From: Mycolicibacterium brisbanense
GTDB taxonomy: Bacteria; Actinomycetota; Actinomycetes; Mycobacteriales; Mycobacteriaceae
Assembly: GCF_001570425.1 (NCBI RefSeq)
Contig: NZ_BCSX01000050.1
Span: 1-64,000 of the forward strand
DNA length: 64,000 nt
Reading direction: 5' to 3'
The notes under the pieces are model-generated. The model did not search any database. It saw nothing but the letters and a program-made list of their open reading frames with translations, and was not told the DNA's origin. The position numbers were made by a program, and so were the translations under genes. Each line of letters begins with the position of its first letter. Within the stretch, counting starts at the first letter, position 1. Shown piece after piece: positions 23,702 through 32,824 of the stretch.

Positions 23702-24387
23702 GGAACCGGTTGAGAGTCCTGGCATTCGACATCCTCGCGCCGCTGGCCGCGATCCTGGCGTTGGTGTTCATCGGTCTGGCGCTGGCCTGGCCGCTGTGGT
23801 GGGTGTCGGTGTGCTCGGTGCTGTGCCTGCTGATCGTGCAGGGCGTGATCGTCAACGTGGTGCTGGCGCGCCGCGACGGCGTGACCGTCGGCACCGACGA
23901 CGACGGCCCGGGGCTACGGCTGGCCGTCGTGGGGGTGGCGACCGTTGCGCTGGTGGCCGCGGTGCTCGTCGGCTACCTGCGCTGGACGCAGCCCGACAGC
24001 ACGTTCAACAGCGACCGGGGCCAGGTGGTGCGCATCGCCAGCAGCGTCGCGGAGGCCACCGCCACCTTCGCGCCTCAGAGCCCGACCGCGTCGATCGACC
24101 GGGCCGCGGCCATGATGACGCCCGAGCGGGCCGACGCGTTCAAGAAGGAATTCTCGGGCGTCGCCAAGGATTTGACGAGCAAGAACGTCTCGGCGACCGC
24201 CAGCACCATCTCCGCGGGCGTAGAGGCGCTCGGGCCCGCAGCGGCCAGCGTCGCGGTGGTGCTGCGCGGCACCCAGAGCGTGCCGGGCAAGCCCGCCGAC
24301 AACGCCGTGCTGGCCCTGCGCGTCACCCTGACGAAGTCCGACGGTCGCTGGGTGGTCGACAACGTGGTGCCGCTGCACTCGCGGTGA
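23698..24387 (+). CDS. omamB: Mce-associated membrane protein (OmamB/Rv0200-like)
   Basis: This 229-residue protein has three predicted hydrophobic segments: two near residues 9-55 and one around 78-98 (AVVGVATVALVAAVLVGYLRW). They are followed by a Mce-associated-type extracytoplasmic domain with the pattern DRAAAMMTPERADAFKKEFSGVAKDL. It is coupled to omamA, matching Rv0199-Rv0200. It is likely an accessory factor of Mce4/Mce1 cholesterol or fatty acid import. It is convergent with the next gene across an 87-bp gap showing no clear features. Confidence 0.8.
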   Translation: MRNRLRVLAFDILAPLAAILALVFIGLALAWPLWWVSVCSVLCLLIVQGVIVNVVLARRDGVTVGTDDDGPGLRLAVVGVATVALVAAVLVGYLRWTQPDSTFNSDRGQVVRIASSVAEATATFAPQSPTASIDRAAAMMTPERADAFKKEFSGVAKDLTSKNVSATASTISAGVEALGPAAASVAVVLRGTQSVPGKPADNAVLALRVTLTKSDGRWVVDNVVPLHSR

Positions 24388-24474
24388 AGACCGAGCCACC
24401 GCGAGACTGAACAGAGGGTTGCTCTCGCGCGGGATTGACAGCCGGGAATGCAGTTCCGCGGGGGGAGTGTGGCG

Positions 24475-25011
24475 TTACTGTCCCGCGCGCTGGGCGGCGA
24501 GTTTGGCGAACCGGTCGGACAACCGCTGCATCCGCAGCAGCAGCGACGCGGGCGGGCTGACCGTGCCCTCCAGGTAGTTGGCGAAGTCTTCGTTGGAAAC
24601 CCCGGCGCGGGAGGCGAATTCCTGCGGAGCCAGCCCGGACCGGCGCAGCAGCCCCTGGATACCGCGAGCGACATCGGCGCGTTCGCTGGCCTCAAGATGT
24701 TCGCGGGTGCGCAGCAGCACCTCGGACAGGGCCTTGGACACCCCGTAGGGCCGTGCTGTCTCGAGAACTTCTTCGACCTGACGTGCCGTGCGGCCGTAGG
24801 GGTCTCGCTTGACCGCGGCGACGATCCGTTGCCACACCGCCATGTCGTCGGTCTCGAGCGCGGCCCGGATCGCGGCGGTGGGCCAGTACTCGACCGGCCG
24901 GTCATCGAACGGAGGTTTGCGCGGGGGCAGAGGGGAGCGAGAACGCCCGCGCGGGGGGACGTTCTCGCGGTGTGGATCGCGAGTGTCCCGTGCCTCCGGG
25001 GCCAACGTCAC
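24475..25011 (-). CDS. Conserved mycobacterial protein with HTH-like C-terminus (Rv0201c-like)
   Basis: This 178-residue protein has a disordered, Arg/Pro-rich N-terminus. The C-terminal half contains a probable XRE-type helix-turn-helix (LAPQEFASRAGVSNEDFANYLEGTVSPPASLLLRM, about residues 127-160). It overlaps the upstream mmpL11 by 4 bp, as Rv0201c does Rv0202c, so it is co-expressed with the transporter. Its target is unknown; it could be a local regulator or toxin-antitoxin-like DNA binder, but no partner is seen. Confidence 0.75.
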   Translation of the reverse strand: MTLAPEARDTRDPHRENVPPRGRSRSPLPPRKPPFDDRPVEYWPTAAIRAALETDDMAVWQRIVAAVKRDPYGRTARQVEEVLETARPYGVSKALSEVLLRTREHLEASERADVARGIQGLLRRSGLAPQEFASRAGVSNEDFANYLEGTVSPPASLLLRMQRLSDRFAKLAAQRAGQ

Positions 25012-27860
25012 TTCGCCTCCTCCAGCATCGCTACAGCCACTGACAGGCAGCGTTGCCTGACTTTCTCCCAGTCATTTGCAGCCTCTGGTCCAGACATTCT
25101 GACATCGTGTTCGTCGGACGGTTGCGGATCGGCCAAGCGGCGCACCAGCTGGGTCGCCACCCACCTACTTCTGGGTTGTTGACCACAGTAATACCGGTCC
25201 ATGCCCGACAACACCAGAGCCGCTGTCTGCGTTTCCATCGACTCGACCAGCTCAGCAAACTCGGCGTAGTCCTTGGTGGTGTTGCGGCACATGATCAGGT
25301 AGCACTTCAGGCGCAGCGTTTCGGCGCCCGTCGGGATCTGCAGCCGGTCGCCGGTGGGCAGCTGCACGTTGGTGGTCTCCATCGGGCCGCGCCGCTCCAC
25401 GGGCGCGCGTTTGGCATCGGCCTCGGTCTCCAACGCGTCGACGGCGACCGACAGCCGGCCCCGCCACATCGTCACCGGATGCACCGCACACGGTTTGGCG
25501 CGGCCGGGGCGCTGCTCGGCCAGCCGGGTGGCGAACGGCCGGCAGCCGCTGAACGCCAACGGGTCGGTGACGGTAATGGTTTGTGGCGCAAGGCTTTTCA
25601 TGCGTGCCGCGGAACGGACCATCATGCGCAGATCGGCTCCGGTCGGGCCCGTCGCGGCGATGTTGTCGGGGATGATGACCAGGTCGGTCACCTCGACCTT
25701 CGGCAGCGGCTTCTCGAAATCCACCTCGGGCAGGATGCGGTCCAGCCAGCGTGGCAGCCACCAGTTCCACTCGTCGAACATCGCCATGAGCGCGGGCACC
25801 AGCACCAGCCGGACCACCGTGGCGTCGACGGCGATGGCCACCGCGCAGGCCACCCCGAGCTGGGCCACGAGCGGCATGCCGGCAAATGCGAAACCGATGA
25901 AGACCGCGATCATGATCAACGCCGCGCTGGTGATGGTCCGCGCGCTGGTGCTGACCCCGTAGGCGACGGCGTCGCGCGTGTTGCTGGTCTGCAGGAACCG
26001 TTCGCGGATCCGGGTCAGCAGGAAGATCTCGTAGTCCATCGACAGACCGAACGTCATCGCGAGCACCAGCGGCGGGATGGTGCTGTCGAGCGAGCTGAGC
26101 TTCTCGAAGCCCAACCCTTCGAACCAGCCCCACTGAAAGACCACCACGAGGCTGCCGTAGGCCGCGGCCACCGACAGCACGGTCATCAGCACGCCCTTGA
26201 GGGCCAGGAACAGCGACCGGATGGACACCAGCAGCATCACGAAGGCGATGAGCGCGACGAACACGAACACCCAGGGCTGGGTGGCCGAGACCCGGTCATC
26301 GAAGTCCTTGATCAGCGCGGTCGGACCACCGACGTCGACGCGGACGTTCGGGCCCGCCGCCGCGGGCAGCCGGTCGCGCATCCAGTCGATGGCCTTGCGG
26401 GCTGCCAGGTCCTCGGGGTCCACCGACAGCACCGCCGAGAGCAGCGCGCTGTTGCCGTTGCCGCTGTCGGAGAACACCGGGGGTTGCACCATGATCACGC
26501 TGGGCGCCTGGGCCATCTGCTGGCGCACGGCGTCGACCGCCGACTTGTCGGCGGCCTTGCCGTCGGGCACCGTCACCAGCACCCGGATCGGGCCGAGCGC
26601 ACCCGGACCCAGGGCGTCGGCGGCAGCGTTGACCCCGCCGCGGATCTCGTGCGTCGGCTCGAACTGACGCTGCATGCTGTTGCCGAGCACCATCGAGAAG
26701 GCGGGTGCCGCCAGCGTCAGCAGCAGCACGACGGCCGCCAGCGCCGACGCCCACGGACGCAGCATCACCGCGCCGGTCCAGCGGGTCCAGAACTTGGACT
26801 GGCTCGCCTCGACCCGGCGCGACCAGTGCAGATAGGACGACCGTTTGGCGGCCGCGTGGCCGAATGTGGCTAGCACCGCGGGCGTCAGCGTCGTCGACGT
26901 CAACACCGCGACCGCGACCGCGAGGATCGCGCCGGTGGCCATCGACACCAGCACCGGGGTGTTGATCAGGTAGATGCCCGTCATCGAGGCGATCACGGTC
27001 AGACCCGACAGCACGACGGCCAGCCCGGACGTGGCCATCGCGGCGTCTACCGCCTCGGTCGGATCGCGGCCCGCCCGCAGTTCCTCGCGGAAGCGCATCA
27101 GGATGAACAGCGAGTAGTCGATGGCCAGCGCGATGCCGAACATCGACACCGTCGACGTCACGAACACGCTCATGGTCGTGAACATCGACAGCAGATAGAC
27201 CAGGCCCATGGTCACCACGACCGTGCAGATCCCGAGCACCAGCGGCAGTGCCGCGGCGGCCAGCGAGCCGAACACGGCCAGCAGCACGATCAGCACGATC
27301 GGCAGGTTCCACTTCTCGGCGGCGGTGATGTCGTGCTTGGTGGCCTGGGTGGCGGCGGCGCCGAGCGCGCCTTGCCCGATCACGTAGAACTTGACCTTGC
27401 CGTTGCTGCTCTCGCCGGGTTGGTCGCCGTGGATGCCGACCTTCTGGCGCAACTGCTTGGCGACGTCGACCGCGCCGGTGTTGTTGAAGTCCAGCTGCAG
27501 GGTCAGCACATAGGGCCGGTCGGGCTGCGGCGCGGGCTGCTGCGGATTGGGCACGATCTTGACGCTGGGAACCTGTTTGGCGATCTGCTCCAGCCGCGCC
27601 ACCGCCGCGTTCATGTCATCGAACGACGCGTCGGCGCGCGGCGCCGCAACCAGTGCCAGCGGGGAGGCGCCCTGATCGGGGAAATGTTCTTCGAGCTGAC
27701 GCTGCACGTACAGCGACTGCGAACCCTCGACTTCGAACCCGCCGCCGGTCAGATTGGACGACTGGTTCATCGCGAGGTAGATGGAGGGCACCAGCAGCAG
27801 CAACCAGGTGGCGAACACCGCCCAGCGGAATCTGCGCAGATTGCTGCTCAAGCGCATCAT
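25008..27860 (-). CDS. mmpL11: RND-family lipid transporter MmpL11
   Basis: This 950-residue RND transporter has two six-helix bundles separated by periplasmic loops. Proton-relay Asp-Tyr pairs are visible in FGIALAIDYSLFILMRF and LAMTFGLSMDYEIFLLTRI. The C-terminal about 190 residues are cytosolic. The start MMRLSSNLRRF follows a GAGGGG-rich leader. MmpL11 exports cell-wall lipids and has been linked to haem uptake together with the Rv0203 haemophore, whose homologues lie divergently at 28100 and 28785. It overlaps the HTH-like downstream gene. Confidence 0.95.
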   Translation of the reverse strand: MMRLSSNLRRFRWAVFATWLLLLVPSIYLAMNQSSNLTGGGFEVEGSQSLYVQRQLEEHFPDQGASPLALVAAPRADASFDDMNAAVARLEQIAKQVPSVKIVPNPQQPAPQPDRPYVLTLQLDFNNTGAVDVAKQLRQKVGIHGDQPGESSNGKVKFYVIGQGALGAAATQATKHDITAAEKWNLPIVLIVLLAVFGSLAAAALPLVLGICTVVVTMGLVYLLSMFTTMSVFVTSTVSMFGIALAIDYSLFILMRFREELRAGRDPTEAVDAAMATSGLAVVLSGLTVIASMTGIYLINTPVLVSMATGAILAVAVAVLTSTTLTPAVLATFGHAAAKRSSYLHWSRRVEASQSKFWTRWTGAVMLRPWASALAAVVLLLTLAAPAFSMVLGNSMQRQFEPTHEIRGGVNAAADALGPGALGPIRVLVTVPDGKAADKSAVDAVRQQMAQAPSVIMVQPPVFSDSGNGNSALLSAVLSVDPEDLAARKAIDWMRDRLPAAAGPNVRVDVGGPTALIKDFDDRVSATQPWVFVFVALIAFVMLLVSIRSLFLALKGVLMTVLSVAAAYGSLVVVFQWGWFEGLGFEKLSSLDSTIPPLVLAMTFGLSMDYEIFLLTRIRERFLQTSNTRDAVAYGVSTSARTITSAALIMIAVFIGFAFAGMPLVAQLGVACAVAIAVDATVVRLVLVPALMAMFDEWNWWLPRWLDRILPEVDFEKPLPKVEVTDLVIIPDNIAATGPTGADLRMMVRSAARMKSLAPQTITVTDPLAFSGCRPFATRLAEQRPGRAKPCAVHPVTMWRGRLSVAVDALETEADAKRAPVERRGPMETTNVQLPTGDRLQIPTGAETLRLKCYLIMCRNTTKDYAEFAELVESMETQTAALVLSGMDRYYCGQQPRSRWVATQLVRRLADPQPSDEHDVRMSGPEAANDWEKVRQRCLSVAVAMLEEAK

Positions 27861-27908
27861 GAACTGCTGGATGCGAGGTCCCCTCTTTCTCCCCCCGGCG
27901 TTGCGTAC

Positions 27909-27939
27909 GTGAGCGTACCCCGCACTGGGGTAGGCTCAC
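27909..27939. promoter_or_regulatory. 31-bp inverted repeat between mmpL11 and the haemophore genes
   Basis: Arms 27909-27921 (GTGAGCGTACCCC) and 27927-27939 (GGGGTAGGCTCAC) match except for one position, around GCACT. It lies in the divergent 239-bp promoter region, 49 bp from the mmpL11 start, so an operator role is more likely than termination. Which regulator uses it is unknown. Confidence 0.55.
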
Positions 27940-28099
27940 CCGCCCGACGGTCGGCACTGATACCGCACCGTGATGTGGGCTGGATTACCGCCCGCGCGGC
28001 TAACGCTATTCGCTGACATCGCGACATAGATGGCAAGATGGCCCCCGGCTGTGCATGCGTCGGGGGCTTCGCATGCCGCTGATCGTGAGGAGCCTGGCC

Positions 28100-28645
28100 A
28101 TGAAGCCGATATCTGCTGGACTGCGCCGCGGCCTTGCGGGCGCGTTTGCGGTGTCCGCGGCGGGCGGCGTGGCCGCCACCCTGTTCCTGGGGCCGACCGC
28201 GACCGCCGGGACCGATCCGTGCGCGGCCAGCGAGGTCGCCAAGACCGTCGGCGGCGTCGCCACCAACATGGGCTCCTACCTCGACGCCCATCCGCAGACC
28301 AACCAGGCGCTGACCACCATCAGCCAGCAGCAGGCGGGCCCGCAGACCCTCGGCGCGGTCAAGGCCTACTTCGACGCCAACCCGCAGGTGGCCAAGGACA
28401 TGCAGCAGCTGCAGTCGCCGCTGGTCAGCCTCGGTACCCGCTGCCGGTTGCCGGTCAGCCTGCCGCAGATGATGGGCCTGCTGCAGGGTGCTCAGCAGAG
28501 CGTGCCCGCAGGTGTGCCGTCGGCGCTGTCGTCGACCGCCTCGGCGGTGAGCACCGGACCGTTGCCCGGGCCCGCGGCCGGCCCCGGATTCAACCCGGGA
28601 ACCCTGCCGGGCGTGACCACCGCGACGGGCACCACCACCCGCTAG
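28100..28645 (+). CDS. Haemophore-related secreted protein (Rv0203-like)
   Basis: This 181-residue secreted protein has a signal peptide ending near ATAG|TDPCAA. It has a helical domain with two conserved cysteines (DPCAAS... and GTRCRLP), the YLDAHPQTNQALTTI motif and a Pro/Gly/Thr-rich tail. The domain matches the Rv0203/Rv1085c haemophore-related family, which carries haem to MmpL3/MmpL11. ATG 28100 follows GTGAGGAG. It is divergent from mmpL11 and followed by a second family member. Confidence 0.85.
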   Translation: MKPISAGLRRGLAGAFAVSAAGGVAATLFLGPTATAGTDPCAASEVAKTVGGVATNMGSYLDAHPQTNQALTTISQQQAGPQTLGAVKAYFDANPQVAKDMQQLQSPLVSLGTRCRLPVSLPQMMGLLQGAQQSVPAGVPSALSSTASAVSTGPLPGPAAGPGFNPGTLPGVTTATGTTTR

Positions 28646-28784
28646 CGCGCCGAACCGGAGTTCGGCAGGCCGAGAAGGCACTTCATTGGACACAAGGCGG
28701 GAAACTCGCACCGGATTCTGCTTAGCTTGCAGTGCCGGTACCCGCCCGGGGTTACGGCCTCCCATCCGATGAAGGAGCTTGACC

Positions 28785-29153
28785 ATGTTGCTCTCGGCCC
28801 TGAACGCGCGGCGCGTCGTAGCCGGCGTGGCCGGCGCCGGCGCGGTTGCCGGCGCGATGCTGTTCGGCGCGATCCCGTCGGCCATGGCCGACGACCCGCC
28901 CAACTGCACTGCGGCTGACCTCGCCGGAGTGGCCTCGGGTGTGTCCGCCTCGACGTCCGCCTACCTGTTCACCCATCCGGACGTGAACGCGTTCTTCACC
29001 GGCCTCAAGGGCCTGCCCCGGGATCAGGTGCGCACCAAGGTGCACGACTACCTCGAGCAGAACCCGCAGACCAAGGCCGACCTGATCGGGATCCGCCAGC
29101 CCCTGGTCGATCTGAAGAATCGGTGCGGCGGCACGCCGCCTCAGACCCCGTAA
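28785..29153 (+). CDS. Second haemophore-related secreted protein
   Basis: This 122-residue paralogue of the preceding gene has a signal peptide ending AMAD|DPPNC, two cysteines (PPNCTAAD and KNRCGG), and the shared pattern AYLFTHPDVNAFFTGL...VHDYLEQNPQTKADLIGIRQPLVDLKNRC. It lacks the long C-terminal tail of its neighbour. ATG 28785 follows GAAGGAG with a 7-nt spacer; TTG 28779 is possible. It is probably a haem carrier working with MmpL11. The 139-bp gap between the two genes may hold a separate promoter. Confidence 0.82.
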   Translation: MLLSALNARRVVAGVAGAGAVAGAMLFGAIPSAMADDPPNCTAADLAGVASGVSASTSAYLFTHPDVNAFFTGLKGLPRDQVRTKVHDYLEQNPQTKADLIGIRQPLVDLKNRCGGTPPQTP

Positions 29154-29199
29154 CCTGGTGCGGGTGGGAACATCCCCCGCGAACGGCGAAGGACCCGTC

Positions 29200-29898
29200 G
29201 TGCCTGAGGGTGCGAATCGCACGGTCCTGATGGTCGACGACGACCCGGACGTACGTACCTCGGTGGCCCGCGGCCTGCGGCACTCCGGGTTCGACGTCCG
29301 GGTCGCGGCCAGCGGTAAGGAAGCCCTGCGACTGCTGTCCAGCGAATCGCATGACGCCCTGGTGCTCGACGTTCAGATGCCGGAACTCGACGGCGTCGCG
29401 GTGGTGACGGCGCTACGTGCGCTGGGCAACGACATCCCGATCTGCGTGCTGTCCGCGCGCGACACCGTCAACGACCGCATCGCCGGCCTGGAGGCAGGCG
29501 CGGACGACTATCTCACCAAGCCGTTCGACCTGGGCGAACTCGTGGCGCGGTTGAACGCGCTGCTGCGCCGGTCCAGCCACACCGACCGGCAGTCGGACAG
29601 CATGACCGTGGGGCCGCTGACCATCGACACAGCGCGGCGGCTGGTGTTCGTCGGCGGCGAGCGGGTGGAGCTGACCAAACGGGAATTCGACCTGCTGGCC
29701 GTGCTGGCCGAGAACGCCGGTGTGGTGTTGTCCCGGCAGCGGCTGCTGGAACTGGTGTGGGGCTACGACTTCGACGTCGACACCAACGTCGCCGATGTGT
29801 TCGTGTCCTATCTGCGTCGCAAGCTCGAACGTGACGACATGCCCCGGGTGATCCACACCGTGCGCGGTATCGGTTACGTGCTGCGGGACGAGTCGTGA
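29200..29898 (+). CDS. Two-component response regulator, OmpR/PhoB family
   Basis: This 232-residue regulator has a receiver domain with acidic pocket DDD near residues 13-15, phospho-acceptor Asp57 in LVLDVQMPE, and Lys in YLTKPFD. It is followed by a winged-helix OmpR domain (LTKREFDLLAVLAENAGVVLSRQRLLELVWGYDF...). GTG 29200 is preferred because GAAGG lies 7 nt upstream; GTG 29158 is in frame. The kinase gene follows after 14 bp. Placement beside haemophore and mmpL11 genes suggests, without proof, a role in haem or envelope sensing. It resembles PrrA-type regulators. Confidence 0.93.
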   Translation: MPEGANRTVLMVDDDPDVRTSVARGLRHSGFDVRVAASGKEALRLLSSESHDALVLDVQMPELDGVAVVTALRALGNDIPICVLSARDTVNDRIAGLEAGADDYLTKPFDLGELVARLNALLRRSSHTDRQSDSMTVGPLTIDTARRLVFVGGERVELTKREFDLLAVLAENAGVVLSRQRLLELVWGYDFDVDTNVADVFVSYLRRKLERDDMPRVIHTVRGIGYVLRDES

Positions 29899-29912
29899 GG
29901 GCCCGGCGCTAG

Positions 29913-31256
29913 GTGCGGCTGTTCAGCCTGTTCCGGTCGACCTCGCTGCGTACCAGGGTGGCCATCGCGGCCGCGGTGGCGGCGTCCGCGGTGGTCGCCG
30001 GGTTCACGATCCTCACCTCGGTCGTGCTGGCCAACAACGACGCCGCGCAGCTCGACCGTCGGCTCGACTCCATCATCGACGCCAGCTTCAACCCCGATCA
30101 GTTCCAGGATCCGCGACGCGGCGTGCTGACCACCGGCCGGGCCAAGACCACCGGCGAGCTGGTGTTCCAGCGCGGGCCGCAGCTGCCCGCCCTGCCGCCC
30201 GGGACCGCGACGGTGGAGGTCAACGGCGCCGAATACCGCGTCCGCACCATCGTGCTGGACCAGGACGGCGGTCTGCTGATGTCCATCGGTATCCGCGCCG
30301 ACAGCATCCTGCTGAGCGCCAACCGGATCCCGGTCTACATCATGGTCGGTGTCGTCACGGTGCTGATCGCCGGTGGGCTGGGCTGGTTGCTGGCCGAGCC
30401 GGCCGTGCGTCCGTTGCGCAAACTCACCGAGCACACCAGCAAGCTGGGCCGCGACACCGCGACCATGCCGGAGGTGCGCGGCGTCCGGGAGGCCGAGGAC
30501 CTGTCCGAGGCGATGGCGGGCATGCTGACCCGGCTGGCTGCCGCGCAGCAGGCCACCACCAATTCCCTGCAGGCCGCCCAGGACTTCGCCGCCAACGCCG
30601 CCCATGAGCTGCGCACGCCGCTCACCGCGATGCGGGCCGATCTGGACACCCTGCGCATCCACGATCTACCCGAAGACGAGCGCGACGAAGTGGTGGCCGA
30701 CCTGTCCCGAGCGCAGCGCCGGGTGGAGGCCATCATCACCGCGCTGGGTCAGCTCGCCTCCGGTCAGCTCGCCCAACAGGAAGACCGTGAACTCATCGAC
30801 GTCACCGAGATGCTCTACCGGGTCGCGCGGGAGAACATGCGCGGCGGATCGGTCGAGGTCGAGGTGCGTGCCGACAGCAATGTGGGGTCGGTGCTGGGCT
30901 GGCCTGCCGGGCTCCGGCTCGCGGTGGACAACCTGGTGCGCAACGCCGTAACGCACGGTCAGGCCACCCGGATCGTGCTGGCCGCGCACCGCCGGCACCC
31001 GGTGCTGACCATCGTGGTCGACGACAACGGGCGCGGCCTGCCCGCCGAGGAACACGAGACCGTGCTCGGCAGGTTCCGCCGGGGCAGCACCGCGGGTGCG
31101 GGCGGTTCCGGTCTGGGGCTGGCGCTGGTGGTGCAGCAGGCCGAGCTGCACGGCGGGTCGATCCGGCTCTCGGACAGTCCGCTGGGCGGTCTACGGGCGA
31201 CGCTGACGGTGTCCACGTCGCGTGAGCGCGTGACCGACGGCGGTCAGCCGGACTGA
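29913..31256 (+). CDS. Sensor histidine kinase
   Basis: This 447-residue membrane kinase has TM1 about residues 16-40, an extracytoplasmic sensor of about 100 residues, TM2 about 139-161 and a HAMP linker. The DHp domain carries His231 in AANAAHELRTPLTAM, and the ATPase domain has the N box DNLVRNAVTHG, G1 DDNGRGLP and G2 GSGLGLAL. GTG 29913 was chosen. It phosphorylates the response regulator encoded 14 bp upstream. The sensor domain has no recognisable ligand signature. The 3' end overlaps the convergent DUF3054 gene by 13 bp. Confidence 0.93.
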   Translation: MRLFSLFRSTSLRTRVAIAAAVAASAVVAGFTILTSVVLANNDAAQLDRRLDSIIDASFNPDQFQDPRRGVLTTGRAKTTGELVFQRGPQLPALPPGTATVEVNGAEYRVRTIVLDQDGGLLMSIGIRADSILLSANRIPVYIMVGVVTVLIAGGLGWLLAEPAVRPLRKLTEHTSKLGRDTATMPEVRGVREAEDLSEAMAGMLTRLAAAQQATTNSLQAAQDFAANAAHELRTPLTAMRADLDTLRIHDLPEDERDEVVADLSRAQRRVEAIITALGQLASGQLAQQEDRELIDVTEMLYRVARENMRGGSVEVEVRADSNVGSVLGWPAGLRLAVDNLVRNAVTHGQATRIVLAAHRRHPVLTIVVDDNGRGLPAEEHETVLGRFRRGSTAGAGGSGLGLALVVQQAELHGGSIRLSDSPLGGLRATLTVSTSRERVTDGGQPD

Positions 31257-31618
31257 ACGCGGCTGCGGCGGCGTAACCCGGCCAGCGCGGCGCGCCAGCC
31301 GAGCAGCAGCACCGCGGTCACCACTGACGCGACCACGATGAAACTGCCTGCCACTCCGGCCGAGGTGAGCTTGCGCAGCAGCATGCCGACCACGACGGTG
31401 CTGATCCAGACCGCAATACCGGTGGGCGCCAACGACGTCGGACGCTGCCAGCCGCGCGACACCAGCCAGCCCGCGAGGGTGCCCACCAGGAAAGGCCACG
31501 CGGTCTCAGCGACGCCGGCCACCGTGATGCCCTCGGCGTGACTGCGCCGGCCGATGGTGCAGAAGACAACTACGGCAACAAGATCCGCGAGCAGAGCAAG
31601 CAGGCTAGCCCGTCGCAT
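31244..31618 (-). CDS. DUF3054 family membrane protein
   Basis: This 124-residue protein has four hydrophobic helices. The start (MRRASLLALLADLVAVVVFCTIGRRSHAEG) and the SRGWQRPTSLAPTGIAVW loop are typical of DUF3054. The function is unknown. Its start overlaps the end of the M23 peptidase gene by 14 bp on the same strand, so it is the last gene of a three-gene unit (flippase-like, M23 lipoprotein, DUF3054). Confidence 0.83.
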   Translation of the reverse strand: MRRASLLALLADLVAVVVFCTIGRRSHAEGITVAGVAETAWPFLVGTLAGWLVSRGWQRPTSLAPTGIAVWISTVVVGMLLRKLTSAGVAGSFIVVASVVTAVLLLGWRAALAGLRRRSRVQSG

Positions 31619-32816
31619 ACGTCATCACATCCAATACCAGTGGGCTGACCTCGGATTGGTCGCGGATGGCGAAACCGGGCTGCAGCGCGGCCGGCTTGCC
31701 GTCGAGCAGCGGTTGGAGCGAATCCTGCGACACCAGCCGAGAGTCCAGCCGGAACGACTTGAACACGAATGGTAACCCGTTGGATCCCAACGGATCAGGC
31801 CCGTCCATCACATGGAAGTGCAGATGCGGCGCATCGGAATTGCCCGAGTTGCCCAGCGCGGCGATGACCTGACCGGTCTTGAGCTCATCGCCCGGTTTGA
31901 CCTTCAGGCTGCCCGGCTTGAGATGGGCGTAGAACGCGTAGTTGCCGTCGCCGATGTCCTGCACGATGTGGTTGCCGCCGTACTGCTGCAACGTCAGCCC
32001 CTTCGGGGTCACCCCCGGGACTTGTTCGGGCTGCCCGTCGAGGACGGCCACCACCTTGCCGTCGGCGACCGCGTGGATGTCGGCGCCGAAGTACGGGTAG
32101 CTCTCGACCTTGGCCACATCGCCGGTGAGGATGCGGTGTTGCGCATCGAGCTGGACGTAGTCGATGGCGAATCTCTCAGCGGCCCAAAGCTTTCCGTTGA
32201 TCGGATTGAGGGCCATCCGATGCGCGGTCATATCGCAGCAACTGTTGACATCGGCCCAGTCGTCGCCGGTCAGCGGGGGGTTGATCGACGCCGGTTTACG
32301 GGTCTGCACCGAGGCGGGCGCGACGGTCTCGGTGAGTTCGGCGGGTATCAGCGGCGGCATCGGCTTGCTCACCGACACGCTGACGGCATGGTCGATGTGA
32401 CCCGGCAGGTGCGCTGGGTCGTCGGCGATGACGTCGAGCCACACGTACGCGCTCTGGCCCGGCCCGAGCACGTTGGTGCCGGTGGTCGGGAACGCGACCA
32501 ACCGGGTCCAGTACTTCAAGTTGTCTCCGGACAGCGTCAGCAGTTTGCGGTCGCCGTCCAGTGCGCTGACCGAGGTCAACGTGACGTCGGCGGGCATGGT
32601 GTTGGTCAGCATCAGCTCGTATGCCAGGTGCGTGCGCCCGTCGGTCATGGCCACGGGCACGGGATCGGCGAGCACCGAACCGACCACCGGGGTGGCGGCC
32701 GCGGGCGGGGTGGTCGACGTGGTCGTGGTGGCCTGCGGCACCTGCGCCGACGAACATGCGGTCAGTGCGGCGGCCAGCACACCGACCAGTGCGATGGCCA
32801 CGGCGGAGTAACGCAT
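31605..32816 (-). CDS. M23 (LytM-like) peptidase domain lipoprotein
   Basis: This 403-residue protein has a lipoprotein signal (lipobox LTAC, Cys21), a Thr/Pro linker and a beta-rich N-terminal domain to about residue 180. The C-terminal LytM domain carries the zinc-site elements HRMAL, FAIDYVQLD and the end motif HLHFHVMDGP. A Cys-Cys pair (NSCCDM) lies ahead of the first His. LytM proteins cleave peptidoglycan cross-bridges or, if degenerate, activate amidases. ATG 32816 (MRYSAVAIAL) gives a clean signal peptide. It is co-directional with the flippase-like gene 8 bp upstream. Confidence 0.88.
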   Translation of the reverse strand: MRYSAVAIALVGVLAAALTACSSAQVPQATTTTSTTPPAAATPVVGSVLADPVPVAMTDGRTHLAYELMLTNTMPADVTLTSVSALDGDRKLLTLSGDNLKYWTRLVAFPTTGTNVLGPGQSAYVWLDVIADDPAHLPGHIDHAVSVSVSKPMPPLIPAELTETVAPASVQTRKPASINPPLTGDDWADVNSCCDMTAHRMALNPINGKLWAAERFAIDYVQLDAQHRILTGDVAKVESYPYFGADIHAVADGKVVAVLDGQPEQVPGVTPKGLTLQQYGGNHIVQDIGDGNYAFYAHLKPGSLKVKPGDELKTGQVIAALGNSGNSDAPHLHFHVMDGPDPLGSNGLPFVFKSFRLDSRLVSQDSLQPLLDGKPAALQPGFAIRDQSEVSPLVLDVMTYATG

Positions 32817-32824
32817 GAGCGCTC

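Noticed and set aside
23027..23725. Upstream extension of zmp1 on the minus strand
   Set aside because: It would be antisense to omamA, and M13 peptidases of this type begin near MTVEAIKSG; the length from GTG 23026 matches the family.
27909..27939. RicR copper site upstream of mmpL11 (TACCCC...GGGGTA)
   Set aside because: The half-sites are separated by two more bases than in the ricR operator (TACCC-N7-GGGTA instead of N5), and no copper gene is adjacent. It is kept as an inverted repeat of unknown regulator.
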